DNA of 64,000 bases from Psoroptes ovis (taxonomy: Eukaryota; Arthropoda; Arachnida; Sarcoptiformes; Psoroptidae), in assembly GCA_002943765.1 (NCBI GenBank), contig PQWQ01000003.1:186001-250000 (forward strand), given 5' to 3'. Position 1 is the first letter of the stretch. Every line of letters begins with the position of its first letter. The notes under the pieces are model-generated. The model was not told the DNA's origin and did not search any database. It worked only from the letters and a program-made list of their open reading frames with translations. Shown in pieces: positions 1 to 15,300 of this stretch. A program made the translations under genes and the position numbers.

Positions 1-336
1 TATTATCATTAGTTTGGGGACATTTTTGGCCCTTATTTTTTGAAAAATAATAATTCATTCATTCAAACAATAATTCATTTATTTTCAATGAATTTAATCG
101 AACCAAACAAAGCTTCCAGAGCTTTCAAAGCTTTTACACTCTGTGCCTTAGAGTCCATGGTATACACATGGCTCATTCATTCATTTATAGCTTGGTCCCT
201 AGTTTTCTTTGGTCCATTTTTAACGGTCAGTTGATCAAATTTCATTTATTTTTATTTTTTCGTTCCAGTTTTTGTCCCTTACGCTCTGTACAAACACAAC
301 GGAATCCTTGTTTTTTCGGTTGGTTGTTGTTTTGTA

Positions 337-417
337 TTAGGTGGTCCAAAAAGTTTTTGCCGATTATATCGTAGAAAATGATGAAAAAATCGGCAAGAAC
401 TTATCGGACAAACCTAA
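337..417 (-). mobile_element. Mariner-like mini-element, subfamily A (family description)
   Basis: The family has ends TTAGGTTGTCCGAAAAGTT and its complement, is about 72-84 bp long, and is usually flanked by TA, the target-site duplication of Tc1/mariner transposons. It encodes nothing, so it must be moved by a transposase from elsewhere. In subfamily A the two arms are nearly complementary over their whole length (TTTTTGCCGAT paired with ATCGGCAAAAA), with GATTTTCTACGATATAA in the middle. This copy is in the reverse orientation, with TA on both sides. Confidence 0.82.
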
Positions 418-1893
418 TACGATCGAAACAAACAAATGATAATGTTGTTGTTTGAACATTATTTGGTTGTTTAGAGACACTGTGTATTTAGTATTTACAC
501 TTGTTTTTTCCAATTTTTCAAAATTTAATTCACATGTATTTCCATCATTATTTCAATGTTCAAGAATGTGTACAATGCCTGTAGAATATGTTATATTTTG
601 ATCCCATCATTTTGTCATATTATTTTCTTCGTACAACTTTTCCACGATTTTTGCTGCTTAAAATTCTTGAACATTTTCCCCATATGAATAATAATGATGG
701 CTGCATACATACATTATCATTGTCGATATTTCATATCATTATCGATATTCGTTTGAAAGATAATTAATAATTTTCTCACAGTGTATAATCTCATTAATTT
801 TCTCATTCATTTTTCCATTCATTTCCCCATTCATTTCTTTGAATATTTTCTTTGAATATTCCCTTTATTTTCTTTGAAAAAATAGAAGAAAAAATAATAA
901 TAAATCAATATCAATGAAATAAACGAAATATTCATTCATTCATTCATTCAAACAAGTCTGGCCATTAATATGTGCATGTGACAGGAATTTATTCATTGAT
1001 TTTCACTCATACCATATTTGATCACCATGATCAAATGATGATCACGGTTGATTAAATGAAAAATGATTATTATCATTATTTGTTAATATATCAATGAGTA
1101 AATATCAGTACAATGTATCAATACATAGTGATGATGATGATACTGATCATATTGTTATTGATAACAATAACATTGATATGATAATAATGATAATGTAATA
1201 CGTGACAATCGGTTTTTTTCCCAGAATTCTTGGGTGTTATCATCAATACCCAGGATCACCGATATGTTACCATTGTCTGTCTATGTGTATCTGGGCGATA
1301 TATTGGGACCAATATACCAGATATCTTTTCTGTACTGGTTAATTGTTTTTTCATTTCTAAAAATTGAAAAAAATATTTGATAAAAATATATTTTTTTTTT
1401 ACATATCCCAGTATTGAAATTCAGGGAATTCAATGAATTCCGGACATTTCCTCAGCTCGGATTTCTCCCTGGCTATCTCTGGATATCTTTTTCTCTTTGG
1501 CTTTCATCGATTCAATGTCTTACAACCCATAGAATTCAAGTCTAAATCTTTAAGATAAGAAATTAGATAAGAAATGTTGAATTGTGTTGAATGGAGATAG
1601 TCGGCTGATACTGGAGAGATATGTGTGCAAGGACTATGAACCCAATGATATATTCCGAAATATAGGAAATGATGGAACAGAAATTTCCTGAAAATTTATA
1701 AGAAATTCTATCGGATTTTCTTATTTTCTTAAAGAAGAACCAAATGAAATAAGAATGAATTGAAATCGTAGAAATGAATTGAATTAAAATAAGAATAATA
1801 ATAATACGAAGAAGATAATACTAACTAAATAACAACATAAGAAAATGTAATTAATGATTAATTATAACATTATCATTATTATTAATGATTATA

Positions 1894-1974
1894 TTGGGTT
1901 ATCCGAAAAGTTTTTGCCGATTTTCTCGATGATTTTCTACGATATAATCGGCAAAAACTTTTCGGCCGACCTAA
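1894..1974 (+). mobile_element. Mariner-like mini-element, subfamily A
   Basis: Starts TTGGGTTATCCG and ends CGGCCGACCTAA; the central part is typical. Confidence 0.82.
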
Positions 1975-2600
1975 AAAATAAGACTTTTATGAATGTTGAA
2001 TGAATCTATGAATGAGTGAGTAGGAAGCAAATGAAATAAATGAAAATTTAAATAATTCGAATAAGAATAATTCGTTCATTATTCATTGTCATCATTGTGT
2101 TATATCATTTTTTTGATATCATTTGATCCTTGTACCCAAATACCCTAATACACCAGATACACACACCCATGCATAGCCTTATGTCTTCTTATATCCTGTC
2201 CCTTTTCGAATCAATATTCCTCATTATCTTTGTCGCATTTAGGGTCCCATCTTTGGGCATTATGTACCCAGTTATATGCATCCAGCAGTATTGTACTAGT
2301 CACCCATACATTTTGTCATTAAATCTCGTATAATTAGTCAGGAATCTTTCTGAGAAATAACGGGGAAAATATCCGCGAAATTGTCAATCGATTCGATTCG
2401 GGAAGAAAGGATTGAAATTTGAAAATTTCAAATTCTTTGACTTTGAATTCTTGGTTTTCGCTGGAGAAATTCCGAGAAACGCATTGGAATTTCGGAATTA
2501 GACTTGGTGCACGGGTCTAAAATGAAATGAAGAAGAAATTCATTCATTTTCTTCTCGTGCAATTTCTTCATGTATCAATATTTCATTTGTCATGTTTTTA

Positions 2601-2680
2601 TTAGGTTGTCCGATAAGTTCTTGCCAATTTTCCCGTGATTCCCAACGATATAATCGGCAAAAACTTTTCGGACAGTCTAA
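2601..2680 (+). mobile_element. Mariner-like mini-element, subfamily A
   Basis: TTAGGTTGTCCGATAAG to CGGACAGTCTAA with TA on both sides; the middle is CCCAACGATATAA. Confidence 0.85.
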
Positions 2681-5138
2681 TATTTTCATTTTCTTCGGGA
2701 AATTTCGGCATTTTACATTGAAAAAATAACCCAAGTTATTGCAACTGTGTAACAATGTGTAATAATAACAATAACCCTTTTCTTTGTATCATTTTCCATA
2801 TGGAAAGAAATGAAAAATTGTAAATGAATCATCGTCGAAAATACAAAGATCATTCATCAATATAACTATTCATTCATTCATTTATTCATTCATTTATTCT
2901 GCCTAAGTCGTTGGAATTCTTTTATGGGAAAAACTTATTCTTAGCAGCCATAGATTCCCTAGTTAGACTCCTCGTAAGATCCCTAGTTTGATTCATTCAT
3001 TGTGTAAGAGTTCTGTAATTTCATCCCTTTGAAATGCTTCGATTGTTCGGCTGTTGTTAACCCAGTATTCTGCTGTTCGTTTGTTTTGAAAATGAATTCG
3101 AATAAATGAATTTCAATAAATGTGAATTCTTCTATGGAGAAATATTCAAAGATATAAATCAATAATTTTCCTTAGTTTTTCCATTTTTTTCTTATTTGAT
3201 TTTTTGTGAAACATAATATCTTTTCTATGGCTGATTATATTTTTATGAGGCTGAATATGCTGATGCTCATTATTTCATTAATTTCTGAATTTGACTTTGA
3301 AGAATTTTGTTGCAGTGAAAATGTGTCATGTATCGTTTGGGCCAAGTCGAGAGAGTTAGCGAGAGACTCATAGAGATGGAGAAGATGAATTCAAATATTT
3401 TCAAGATTTTGAAATATCATTTTCTTCATTAATAATCAAATATGTCTTGATTAATTTATTTTTACATTAATTCATTTAGTTTCATTTATTTTCTTAGTTC
3501 TGTTGAATTTCAAATGAAATTTCGAATATTTTCGGGTACTTCTATGATCAATTAAATTCATTTTAATTTTGAATGATCTCCGAACTTGAATTTTAAATCG
3601 AATCAACTTTGAATTTTTAAATCTCAAAACAAACAAATTCAATTCAATGATAATTCAATGGACAAATTGGAGACCCTCAATTTCTCCATTGAATTCAATG
3701 ATAAATGTTGGCTTCACTGTATGACATTTTTTCATAATTTTTTTTTGTTTCGATCATAGAAATTTCATTGATTCATTTTTTCACATTGAACAAATATATT
3801 GATGATGATTTGGCCCAAAAATATTTTTTTTCTCAAGAAAAATCTTCTTATCTCCACTCAATCATATCTCTGAATATTTCTTCATTGTTTTGATGCTAAA
3901 ATCAAAATGAATTCCTCGGAAATTTTTCCAATTTTCATTTTCCAAAAATTGATTATTGATCAAATTATAACACATAATCAAAACACTGAGCATCAGAATT
4001 CAAACATCTGTTTCTAATTTATCCATAAATATTTCTGATTATTTATTTATTTTCGATCAAACTTGCCTGATATTTTCAATCAAAAAATGTGTTTTCCATG
4101 TAATTTTTCATCAATTCAATCATTCAATCAATTTGGCTCTCTCTCCTCTTTCTATACATAATTCTTGTTAACTTTACCTTGTGATAAGGTTGATAATTGA
4201 TAATTTTTCACATATTTATCGCATTGAAAATATGTGTGAAAACATGATAAATTTGTTCCTGTTCTTCTTGTGTTTCATATTTGTGCAAATCTATGCCTTT
4301 AACGTCTTAAATAGCCTTCTTATTCTTAAAATGCATCTCTTATTCAGCGAAAATCAAAGAAATATCCAAGAGAAATATTCAATTGACCAAATAAATCATT
4401 TGATTTCGAAGGGAGTCGTTTTTGAAATTCACATTCAATGGTTATATGTTTGCGAATAAACGATAGTCTTACATGTTTCTCCATTTTTCCGTTCGATGAT
4501 AAATTTGATTATGAATATTTTTCTGACTCTTTTTCTCTTTGATATATTCGCATTGGTCCATATTATTAATATCAACGCAAATAACATTGAAAAACATTCA
4601 TCGATTCATCGATTCATTGATTTTTTTCCGTTATTCTTTCGTTCATTTTGTATCGATTTATCGATATGAATTGAATTTGAATTCTGAATATCTTTAAGAC
4701 TTTGTATTTTGGTTTGATAAGAAATGAAAAAAAGTTTTATTTCTTGAAATTTTTTTCTCCTTTGAAATCGAATAAATTTGATTTCATTTGTTCCTTGGAA
4801 GGTTTTCAATTCATTTCGGTCCATTTTTCCCCGCGAAAAACATTCAAAATGAAATATTTGAAATGTAATATACTTGAATTCAGTGTTGAATTCGTTCAAA
4901 TGATGATATCGAATGTACAAATGAATATTTGATTCAATAAGAGAATCAAAGTTGGTGAATCAATTTTGAAGATTTAAATTATGGAAAAAAGAATTCAATT
5001 TTACGCCCGTTTTGTTTCATTTAATTCATTTTCATTTTTTTTCATTTTTTTGCACTCGAAGAGTTTAAATTGTTATCACAAATCACATCACCAGCATCAC
5101 AACAACTTATAACCCTCAAGTCGTTGTTCATTTGTAAC

Positions 5139-5220
5139 TTGAGTTGTCCCATAAGTTCTTGTCGTTTTTTTTCGATTTTTTTTCATCTGAAAAACGGCAA
5201 TAAATTATGGGACAACCTAA
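5139..5220 (+). mobile_element. Mariner-like mini-element, subfamily C
   Basis: Subfamily C has CCCATAAG in place of CCGAAAAG and T- and A-rich centres (GTCGTTTTTT ... AAAAACGGCAA). This copy ends ATGGGACAACCTAA next to TA. Confidence 0.8.
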
Positions 5221-6328
5221 TAATTCATGTTTTTCCATCTCAGTACAAAAATATACCTGATGGGCATTTTAACGAATCGTGAGCTATGGTATCATGTACA
5301 GGGATATTCGCTTGAAATGTTTCATATTTTTCAATTATCAATTTCTTAGACAATTCTTAAATAATTCCTTAATTCTTCAGATGTTTTAAATCGAAGAAAA
5401 AACCCTTGAAGGGTACCGAAGAATTGGAAAATGAAATATGAATTCAATTTTCCACTTATCTGACGTTAAAAAAGTTTCAATTTTTCGCAATTTTCAAAGA
5501 TTTTACCCTCGAAAAAAAATAAGATTTCAAATTTCTTTCAAACCAAATAAATTGTCTTAAGAAGAAGAAGAAACAAGTTAATATCTTGCCATATAACTTG
5601 TATTTTATTCTGTGATTTCTCTTATTTTAATACCCTCTCACTCTCTACATATGTGTCCTTAATTGACAATTATATCATAATCAAATCTAATTTCTCAGGG
5701 AGTATGAAGTATCGAAGAAATTAGATGATTTCGAGCCTAAAATTGAAAGTTTAATTGAATTTTGTTGTTAGTTTCTCGGGGTAAAAAAAAAGTTTTCGAA
5801 GCTAAATTCTGATTTATTTCTGATTTGGAAAAATCAAAATCAGTGGAAAATCAAGGAAAATCAGTGAAAATTCCAAGAAAAATTTCCAGAAATGTGGAAA
5901 ATTCCAAGAAAAGTAAGAATTGAAGCGAAAATATTGTTAAATATTGAAGATTATTGTATCAATTTGGCATTTCAATTCAATTTCAAGCCGTTTTTTCAGT
6001 AGTTTTCGTTTGATTCAGCTCGGTTTCAGCCGATTATTTGAAATTTTTTGAAGTAGTTTTACATGTAAACACTGCTTAACAGTGAAAGCAAGGCTATAAC
6101 ACGGAATAATGGAATAAGTTGCTTTAAATACTGAAGAATATTGGAGAAAATCTGGGAAAATCACTGCAAATACACAGGTTACCAAGGGTATGACTATTGA
6201 TGAATGGAAAAAAAAGTTATCGAAATTTTCAGCTTAAAAAGTTTTTTTTGAAAATTTCCAAATTTCAAAATTTCGCCTGATTTAACTCTCTTAAAAGCTT
6301 ATTCAATGATGATTATATCATTGAATTA

Positions 6329-6408
6329 TTAGGTTGTCCGTAAAGTTTTGGCCGATTTTCATGAACAATTTCAATTGATCGAGCGGAATGAACTTTTGGG
6401 ACAACCTA
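6329..6408 (-). mobile_element. Mariner-like mini-element, subfamily B
   Basis: Subfamily B is asymmetric inside the terminal 19 bp: one arm reads TTCATTCGGCTTAATCGATA, the other CATGAAAATCGGCCAAAAC. This copy is reversed (AAGTTTTGGCCGATTTTCATG first). Confidence 0.82.
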
Positions 6409-6963
6409 CCTATCTAATATTATTATTGTTTCAAATGTTTTTGAGTATTTTTGAAAACCCTGAAAAAACCCCTTAAACGGGGAAAATTTCGAAAAATCAA
6501 TTTGATAATTTTCGTTTCCAGAAAACTTTTGGAATTTTTTTCTTTGAATTCTCAATTGTTTCAAAACTTTTTATCCGTCCATCGAGACGTATGTATCGAA
6601 AGACGTATACGTATCGATTGAGCAATCATTTCAAATGAATAAGTCTTAGACTTGGAATTTTGAAATATTTTCCCAGTTTAAAACAAGTCCAAAGTCTACC
6701 CGAAAATCCGATTTTACCATGTCAAATTCAATTTTGCAAACTTGAAATTGAAAAATGATTCATTCATTCATTTCGCAATTTCAAGTTTTATCAAAATATC
6801 AATCCGATACTTTTATCATTATTATTATTATTATTAGGTTATTACGAGCCTATAAGTCATGAATTTTCATAAATTTCAAAAATTTTCATAAATCTCAGCT
6901 TCTAATTTGAATTTTTTACTTTTTCCATTGAAATTTTACCCATTGAAACTGTCCATAAAACAG

Positions 6964-7236
6964 ATAGCCCTCAAGTAACGCTGAAAATGACCATCTTAAA
7001 TCCAGGCAGTGACAATGACGGTGATAATCATCCACAGCAACAACAAACAGCTTTTCAATCAACATCAACCAAGACACCAAAGATGACAACACCACCATCA
7101 ACAACGATGACAACGACGATGGTCATCAATGAAAAACAATCATTATTGATTGAATGTTTCATCGATGCAAATCCATCATTGGTCGATGTACAAATATTAC
7201 ATAATTCAACCATTATACAGTTGAATAAACAGCTTG
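6964..7236 (+). CDS. Sidestep-like exon: first half of an Ig domain
   Basis: The acceptor is CAG at 6961-6963 and the donor GTAAGT at 7237. The frame reads SPQVTLKM, then about 45 residues of Gln/Thr/Pro-rich sequence, then LLIECFIDANPSLVDVQI, the B-C strands of an Ig domain with its first cysteine. The low-complexity stretch lies between the A and B strands. The exon starts with two bases of a split codon, so an upstream exon must exist; none was recognised in 1-6963. Confidence 0.82.
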
Positions 7237-10200
7237 GTAAGTAAATAAGTACAGCATTATTTGTTCACATTTCAATTTTCTCAAATATTTTCTTCTTTGG
7301 ATGAAAACATATCCTTAATTCATCCAAACAAACAACCAAACAACAACAAAAAAGCTTCAAAGACAAACGTCTTAGGTCTACAGGCTTAGTTTTAGCTTTC
7401 GATTCTCCGATGTTGCTGTCAATGTCGATGTTTGGACATTTAATTTTCTCAAGTTTATTCACTCATTCGTTTGCCATTTATTCATTTATTTATCTTTGTC
7501 TTAATCATCGATGTACTTCGATATATGAACATGGATACACAGCAAACATCGATATACGAAGACATCGGTGTACAAACCAACTAAATAGGCTTACATTGAA
7601 ACCATCAAAGATGATGATGATGGTGATGGATATGATGGTGAAGATTTTGGTGGAGAAATTTTTGGTATTTCCATTATCTCATCATCCTTATTATTATTAT
7701 CCATCATCATTTTGTCTTATTTACTTTATTTATTTACTTTGTTTATTGTTTTCGTGGAATTTCAGCGAGAAAAATATGGAGATAATTCTTCTTATTCTTC
7801 ATAGAAAAATTACAAAAACTTTCGATAATTCCAATATTTTGGAATCCCAATATTTTGAGGAAAACATTGAAAACAATAATTCTACGAAAAAATACGTACA
7901 TTTCTACTCTGTATCACTGATACATCCAATTCGTTTCTCCCGTACATCAATCTATTGTTTTTCAATCATTGAATAGTTGAATATACAAGCAATATTTCAT
8001 TGATTGATTGAATTGGATGAAACAAAAACAATATTCTTGAAGCTTTCTCTTGAAGCTTTCTAAGGCTGATTTTCATTGAAATTCTCTCCTCCATCCAAAG
8101 TTTTTTTTCAAAAACAAAAATTTTGAAAAACAAGAAAACAACATTAACAATGTATATTTATATTTACCTCGGATATTCAAGATACTAAGGATATTCATAT
8201 ATTGTTATGATGATAATAACAATATCAATAACAAAGATGATGATATTAATATCATCATCATCATTGTTATTATCATTGATATCTTAATGATATTTCCATT
8301 ATCCTTAATATTTTGCCATTGTTTATTATTCATTCACTAATCTTCATCCATCCATTCTTAGTCTTATTCATCCATTCTTATTCATCCGTTTATTATCAAT
8401 GTTATTATCTCTAAGTGCATTTGTTTGTCGGTGGAAAATAGATGGATAAATATTTGAAAAAATGGAAAAATAAAACAACTTTACTAAACAACAACCAAAC
8501 AACTAAACAATAAAGTTGTTGTTTGTTTGTTGTTATTTGAGAAACATTCATTTTGGATTCATCTTCATTCATTCATTCATTCATATATCTCTTTTTGTGT
8601 TTATACATTAATATATTCACATTGTATTAGGTTGTCCCATAAGTTCTTGCTGATTTTCTAATAATTTTCTAACGATATAACCCCTTAAGAATTTATGGGA
8701 CAACCGAATATATTTCAATGTGATTATTGTTTATTTTCTTTACACAAGCTTGTTTATTTCAAGATCCTTTGGAATTTTTTCCTCAATTTTTTTTAAGAAA
8801 ATATTTTTCAAAGAAAAATTTTCTTTGAGAGAAATGAGCCAAATTTTTTCTGGTTCCTACCCTGCTTAACAGGATTGTAGGACCCTGTAAAACATCTTTT
8901 CTCTCAAATATTTTCTTAAAGCATATTTACTAAATGGAATTTTGCATATTTCTTCGGTCTCAAAGACTAAAACTACAACAATGAATTCAAATTTGAAAAT
9001 TCACCATTGAAAATTCAATATTTTGAATTTTAAGAAATTATTTTTTCATTTCAACAATTTTGAAATTGATTCAATATACAAATACACAGAACATTTTGAA
9101 CAAAACACTTTGAATTCAAAGGCATTTTGAATTTGAAATTTTTAAAATTTTGAAAATTTTCGAATTGAAAAATTTTGAAATTCACGAATCTTCTCAGAAC
9201 AAAATGACAAAACATTTGAAAGTAGTTCATTTGAAAGTAATCCATATTCAAAGCAATTCATTCATATGCAAATATCGTTGAATTGAATTTAAATTCATTC
9301 ATTTGAATTGATCGAAATGAATATTGAAAAATTTTGAAATGTAAAATTCAAAATTTAAAATTTTTGAAATTCAAATTACTTGATTAAACATTGACAAACA
9401 ATTTCAGAACAATGATCATTATTATCCATTCATTCATTATCACTCATTTGTAATTTGTGAATTGTATTTTGTTAATTCAAAACAAAACAATTTAAATAAT
9501 TTGTGTTAATTATTAATGAAATCTTGTGAATGAATGAATGTAATCAATTTGTCAACGAATGTTTTGTCAATATATTTGTTGGTCAATCAATTTTCGATTG
9601 ATCGTATTCGATTCAAAAATTGTTTCATTCATTCATTTCGTTTATTCATTTCATTCATTTGTTTATTTCGTTCATTTTTTATTATTTCACAGTCAAAAAC
9701 ACCGATCATCTCCCGATCATTTTCCTTGATCATTTTCTCGGATCGAAAATTGACTGATGAATAATTGAACATGACTTGGAAACACTCTTAAACACACGGA
9801 CAGGCAAATGACTTGAATTTCATTGTTTCACATTGACTTCATCGTCTTAGAAATTTACTTTGTCGTCTTCGGAATTTGGAAATTTTCTTTGATCAAGATC
9901 TGTGTGTGTAGATCTGAAATACTTTTCAGAAAAACAATTTTTTTAATTTCGCCTTGTCGACTGACTTGTTCGGCCGTCGTTGTCATCGTATCATCGTATC
10001 GTTTGTTTATCTTTATTTCGTATTCATTTCAATCATTGTTGTTGTTGTCGTAGGAACTGTTGAAATATTTATTATTTGAAAAAGTTTATTTCATAGTTTC
10101 ATTTTTGTTTTTTAAACCTACACACAGTGAAACACATACATTCTTATTTGACATTAAACATCTTTTGAAAATGAATAAGATAGAATATCATTCATATTGA

Positions 10201-12346
10201 ATTAAAGAGATTCTGTTGTTGTTTATTATTGTTTATTGTCGTTGGTGTTGCTCGGTATCATTATTATTGCATTGCATTGACTTGTATTTTATTTCATGTT
10301 CATATTTATTTCATTGACTTACAATGAACTAAATGAATAAGTGTAGGAATGAATGAATTATGAAATGAAATGAGAAAATAAGTAAAATATTTCAAGTTGC
10401 TTCGACAACAATAACAACAAAAGCAACAACAACATCGTTGTATTTGTCAATTATCAAAACAATAAACTTTTTTTCTTGTATTTTGTTTTTGTTCATGACA
10501 TTACCAAATATACAAAATTATAAAACTAAACAATTAACAATTGCTGCAATCATCATCATTGGAAGAAATTGAAGATGATAATACATCTTAGATGATGATG
10601 GTGATGATCAATCGAAAATCAATTTGATGATTGCTGTTTGATGATTGCTGTTTGATGATCAGGGAAACAAGGAAAACTTTTGACCAAACGTATACACTCG
10701 AAGCAAATACATACATTGAAAACACATTGAAAACACATTAATTGTCACCAATTTTCTTCCAAGAGTTTTTTCATTACATTAATTACATGAATTATTTGAA
10801 CTTTTATGAAATTATCAAGATGATTGGCCAATACATTTTACTTGAACCATTCGGGGCCTTGTTTACTTGTTATCGTTTTAATTCGTTGTTACCTTTTCAC
10901 TGTGTATAATTTTCGATCAGTTTAAACTGATCGAATCGATATGAAACTGAACAAATATGATGATGTCGTTGAAGATGTCGAGGGCCAATAAATGCAATTA
11001 CATTAACGATTCGAAAATAAAAATGAAAATACGAAATGATAATTTCATTCCGTTAATTATCAAGTTTTTTTGTTTTGTGTGTGTGTTGATCAATTCAATA
11101 TATACATGAATTCGTTGTCAAAATTACAAGTTTTATTTTACCAAATTCATTCATTTTCGCTTGTATTGACTTGTTTTCATAATTTATTATTATGGATATT
11201 TCAAGTCAAACATTTGAGGACCGAAGACTCGAAATAAAGTGGTCCAAAGGGTCCAAAGTAGAACAAATTACAAAATTTCAAATTCCAAAGAAAATAAAGT
11301 AATTCAAAATAGAAGAAATTGAAAGAAAATCATTAAGAATTTTCTTTTCATTAATCTAGTTCAATCTACCATGACGATCTAACCATATCTATTTGTGTGT
11401 ATAAAGAAGAAAATTTGTTCAATAATTTTTCCGATTTGAAATTCAGTGTGTTTCAGTTTCAAATTCAAAATCAGAAAAATAGAAATGAAAATATAAAACA
11501 ATTCAAATACAATTTGAAATTACTGTGAAAATATTAGGCTGTCCGTAAAGTTTTTGCCGGTTATATCGTAGAAAATGATTGGAAAATCGGCAAGAACTTT
11601 TCGGACAACCTGAATGAAAAATATAATCAAAATGTCAAAATTTTTTTTCTCAATTTTTTTCGGTTTCTTTTGGTTTCAATTTCAATTTCTAATTTCAAAT
11701 TCCGAATTCAAATAATGATAAAAACGATATATTCATTCATTCATTTATTCATTTATAAATCAGAAACAAATTGAAACCAATAGTTAAAACCTCAAACAAA
11801 TTCACATTTTACTCCAAATGAAATTGGTAAAATGAATTTATATGAAATTCTCCGGTGGAGAAATTGACAATTTATATTATTATTATTTGTTTCGCTATTC
11901 CATTTATATTTCCATAAGATGAATGAAATTAGAAATCGAAAAAAATTGAAAATTTGAAAATTTTGAAAATTTTGGAAAATACCAAAATGAAATTTTAAGG
12001 CCGATATTTGAATGAAACAAAAGAAATTTGAAATTAGTTTCTTTCCTATATTGAAATATATTAGATTGTCCGAAAAGTTCTCGTCAATTTTCCAATGATT
12101 TTCTAAGATAAAACCGTCAAATACTTTCCGGACAATCTAATATTAACTAATAGAAATCGTAATGAAAATTCTAAGGAAATTATTTTCTCTTTGCCTTTCG
12201 GTGGATGTAATTTAGAATTTTTTCAAATTTTGCTCTAAATTCCAATTTCAAAATGAGAAAATTTAAAGATTTTTTTTTTTTGTTTTCATATCCATTTCTC
12301 ATATGTTAATTCATCCATTCATTCATTGAAAATAATAATAATAATA

Positions 12347-12384
<38 letters not shown>

Positions 12385-15300
12385 ATTTTAATACTAATAT
12401 CGATATTATTATTATTATTATTAAAATAATAATAATATTTCGCATTATTTTATTTTATTTTTTAAGAAAAAATAAAATTCAATCATTTCCTCAAGTGAAT
12501 CGTTAAAATTAATGATAAAACTAACTGATATATAATGTATGAAACGATGGTAAAAAAATGAAAAACCAAAGATTTTGGGCTCAAATAAAATCCATATTAA
12601 ACAAAAACTTTGAAAATATTAAAATTCAAGTACAAGAGATTTTCAATAAATGAACTGTGACAAAATTTGAAATTATAGCTGAAAATAGGCTAAGACTAAC
12701 ATGTTAAGCATAGACATCATCACTGCCACCACCAGTGAGGCTTTGAACTCTGTGAATTTAAAAATTTGAAAATAAAATGAAACAATCAATTGAAATCAAT
12801 GAATTGAAAAAGTAATTTCCCACTTTTACTCCATCGTTTTCAAGCATTCAAGGTATAAACCTTTGAATTATTTGAAAAATTTTCTTCCTATTTCTTCCTT
12901 ATTTATTTTAAATAAAATTAATTCAAATGAAATCAAATAAATAAAAAAATATCAATGAAAAAAATAATACTTGTTCATAGTTTTTAAAAAATATTCAAAC
13001 GAGTGAATTTACCCCATCAAATAATACTCTAAATTCAACATTTGTTAATTTTGATTCAATTGATTTCAATTGATTCATTTGATTCGAGAGCAGCAAATAA
13101 AAACAGAGAAATTTCTCAAATAATTATAATGATTATTATGCAAATTAATTAATGTAAAAGTTGTGAATCAATTGAAAATTATATCGAATTGAGCGAATTG
13201 TCAAATTCATTCATCTCTCATTCACTTCAATTCAATGATATTATTAAAGACTTTTTCCTTTCAAAAATACTTTCACTTTCGATCAATTTCATTTTCTTAT
13301 TTCGAAGAAATAACAGAAATAATAATCTTTGTTGAAACATGCTTGAAACACTGATCATCTATTACTACCTCACGATATAATAATAATAATATTACGTTAA
13401 TTAGTGTTTCATTTCATTTCATTTTTTATTTTTGTTTTTGATAATCCAACAAGCAAACAACTCATACGAACAAAACTTACATTACTCTTAAACAACTTAC
13501 ATCACTGACTTTGTCTCGAAACTTAGCACAATTTGTTAACATTGTTAATTAATGATGAAAATGAAATGATGATGTTGAATAAACGAGAAAAATAAATGAA
13601 AATACTCTGGTATTCGAGATTAATTCCAAGATAATTCGAAGAATTCTTTAAAATTCAAAGAAAATTCAGTTTAAAATCTTCAGACTTTGCTGAAATTTCT
13701 GTCAGCCGATTTTGGTCCTTATATTTTGTTCCTTCGAATATTCTTGTTCGTTAGTTGGTAAAGTTTCATCTACGTAGTCTCAACTTAGTCTCCAAGGATA
13801 GATTATCGTAATGTTTTTCTTGAGTCTATCATTGAATGAATGATGATATTCAAGATAAATTCATTTTATAAGAAAAAAAATTGGATCAACGACCCTAAAT
13901 AAAATAAGAAAAGTTTGAATTTTTAATTTAAAGATTTCTTCTCTGATTTTCTTAAGAAAATTTATCTTTGAAATAAAATGAAAACATCTTAGAAAATTCA
14001 GTTCTCGTTCAAAGCATATATTCTAGTCCATTTTTACTGATTTCAAAGATGATTAATTTCAACAAATCACACTCGCACACACACATACACACATAGACAT
14101 CGTTTGATTTATGCCATGTGGAAATATAATCCAAGATTTTCATTTTCCTTGAAATATTCCTTGAAATATTTCTTCCTCAAAGGATAAATAATGATAATTT
14201 ACAGCTTTGATGGTCTTCGTTTTTTCTCGGATGATTCGATTAAATTTTATAGCATCATCACTAATATTCAATGATATATACCAATGATATATGATGAGCT
14301 ATTTATTTGTTTGCTTGAAACATAAAGGGTTAAAGAATCTTACGATATTCTTAGAATCTAAATTTAAATTGAAAATTTCGAAAAATTTCTGTTCCTTGAA
14401 GTATCATAGGTTGTCCGAAAAGTTTTTGCCGATTATATCGTAGGGAATCATGAGAAAATCAACAAAAACTTATTGGACAACCTAAATAAATCTCTTCAAC
14501 ATTTGATTATAATAATTATAATAAAAATAATAATGACGGTAATCACGGTAATCAAGGGTGATAATAACCATGATATTAATAGTAATGATTTTCAAAGCAA
14601 GAAAATTTAAATTTTCTAACTATAATCTTACTGTTTTTGAATTCTCTTTAAAATTGTCTATTGTCTAATATTCAGGGTTTTTAAGGGTTTTTGTTTATTT
14701 TTTACTTTTTGAAAATATTTTTGAAATTTGAAATTTTCGAAATGGATTAACATAATTCTCTTGTGTTTAGTTCTTTAGTTGATTCTGAATTTGATATTCA
14801 TATTCATTTCGCAGCGATTTTTCACTTTGAGTTTTCGCTAAAATTTATTCAAAAATTCAGTGTAATTTCAATGAGGCAGTGGGGCTTTGAAATTTTGAAA
14901 TTTTGATTAACATTTTCATTTTCACAGTGGAAATATATATTCATTTCCAAGATTTTGAAAAATTTTCAAAATTTCAAAAATTTACATTTCAATTTTCATT
15001 GTTTTCTACCTTAAAACCCTTTGTTTTCACCCACTTACTAACACCTCGCTTGTCTTAAGAAATAAAAGAATTCAACGTTCATTTCAACCAATGCCACCCA
15101 GGAATTTTGCCGAAAAAAAATTTCTTCATATCAAGGATTTTATTCAAGGAGTTGTAATGTTTCAAGAATTTGAAATGAAGAAATTTGAAATGAAGAAATT
15201 TAAAATTTAAACTTAAAGGTGTCCAACTACAAGGCCCATATATTTCCGAATTTTCGCCGAATCGTTTCCAAGATTGTTCATTATCTTAAGGGGGCGTGTG

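Larger units (their letters stand above)
1..6963. other. Probable intron of the Sidestep-like gene; no exon seen
   Basis: The first recognised exon starts at 6964 inside a split codon, so this stretch should be intronic. It contains five mariner-like mini-elements and ATTC-type simple repeats. The short open frames here are low-complexity and show no domain. Earlier Ig domains expected for a Sidestep protein were not found here and are presumably further left. Confidence 0.55.

Noticed and set aside
2122..2333. A slightly GC-richer stretch with a 67-codon frame
   Set aside because: No splice signals or domain; likely an old repeat.
7410..7976. A 188-codon open frame on the plus strand
   Set aside because: Repetitive, hydrophobic/Met-rich low-complexity product inside an intron, no domain and no match of codon use with the real genes.
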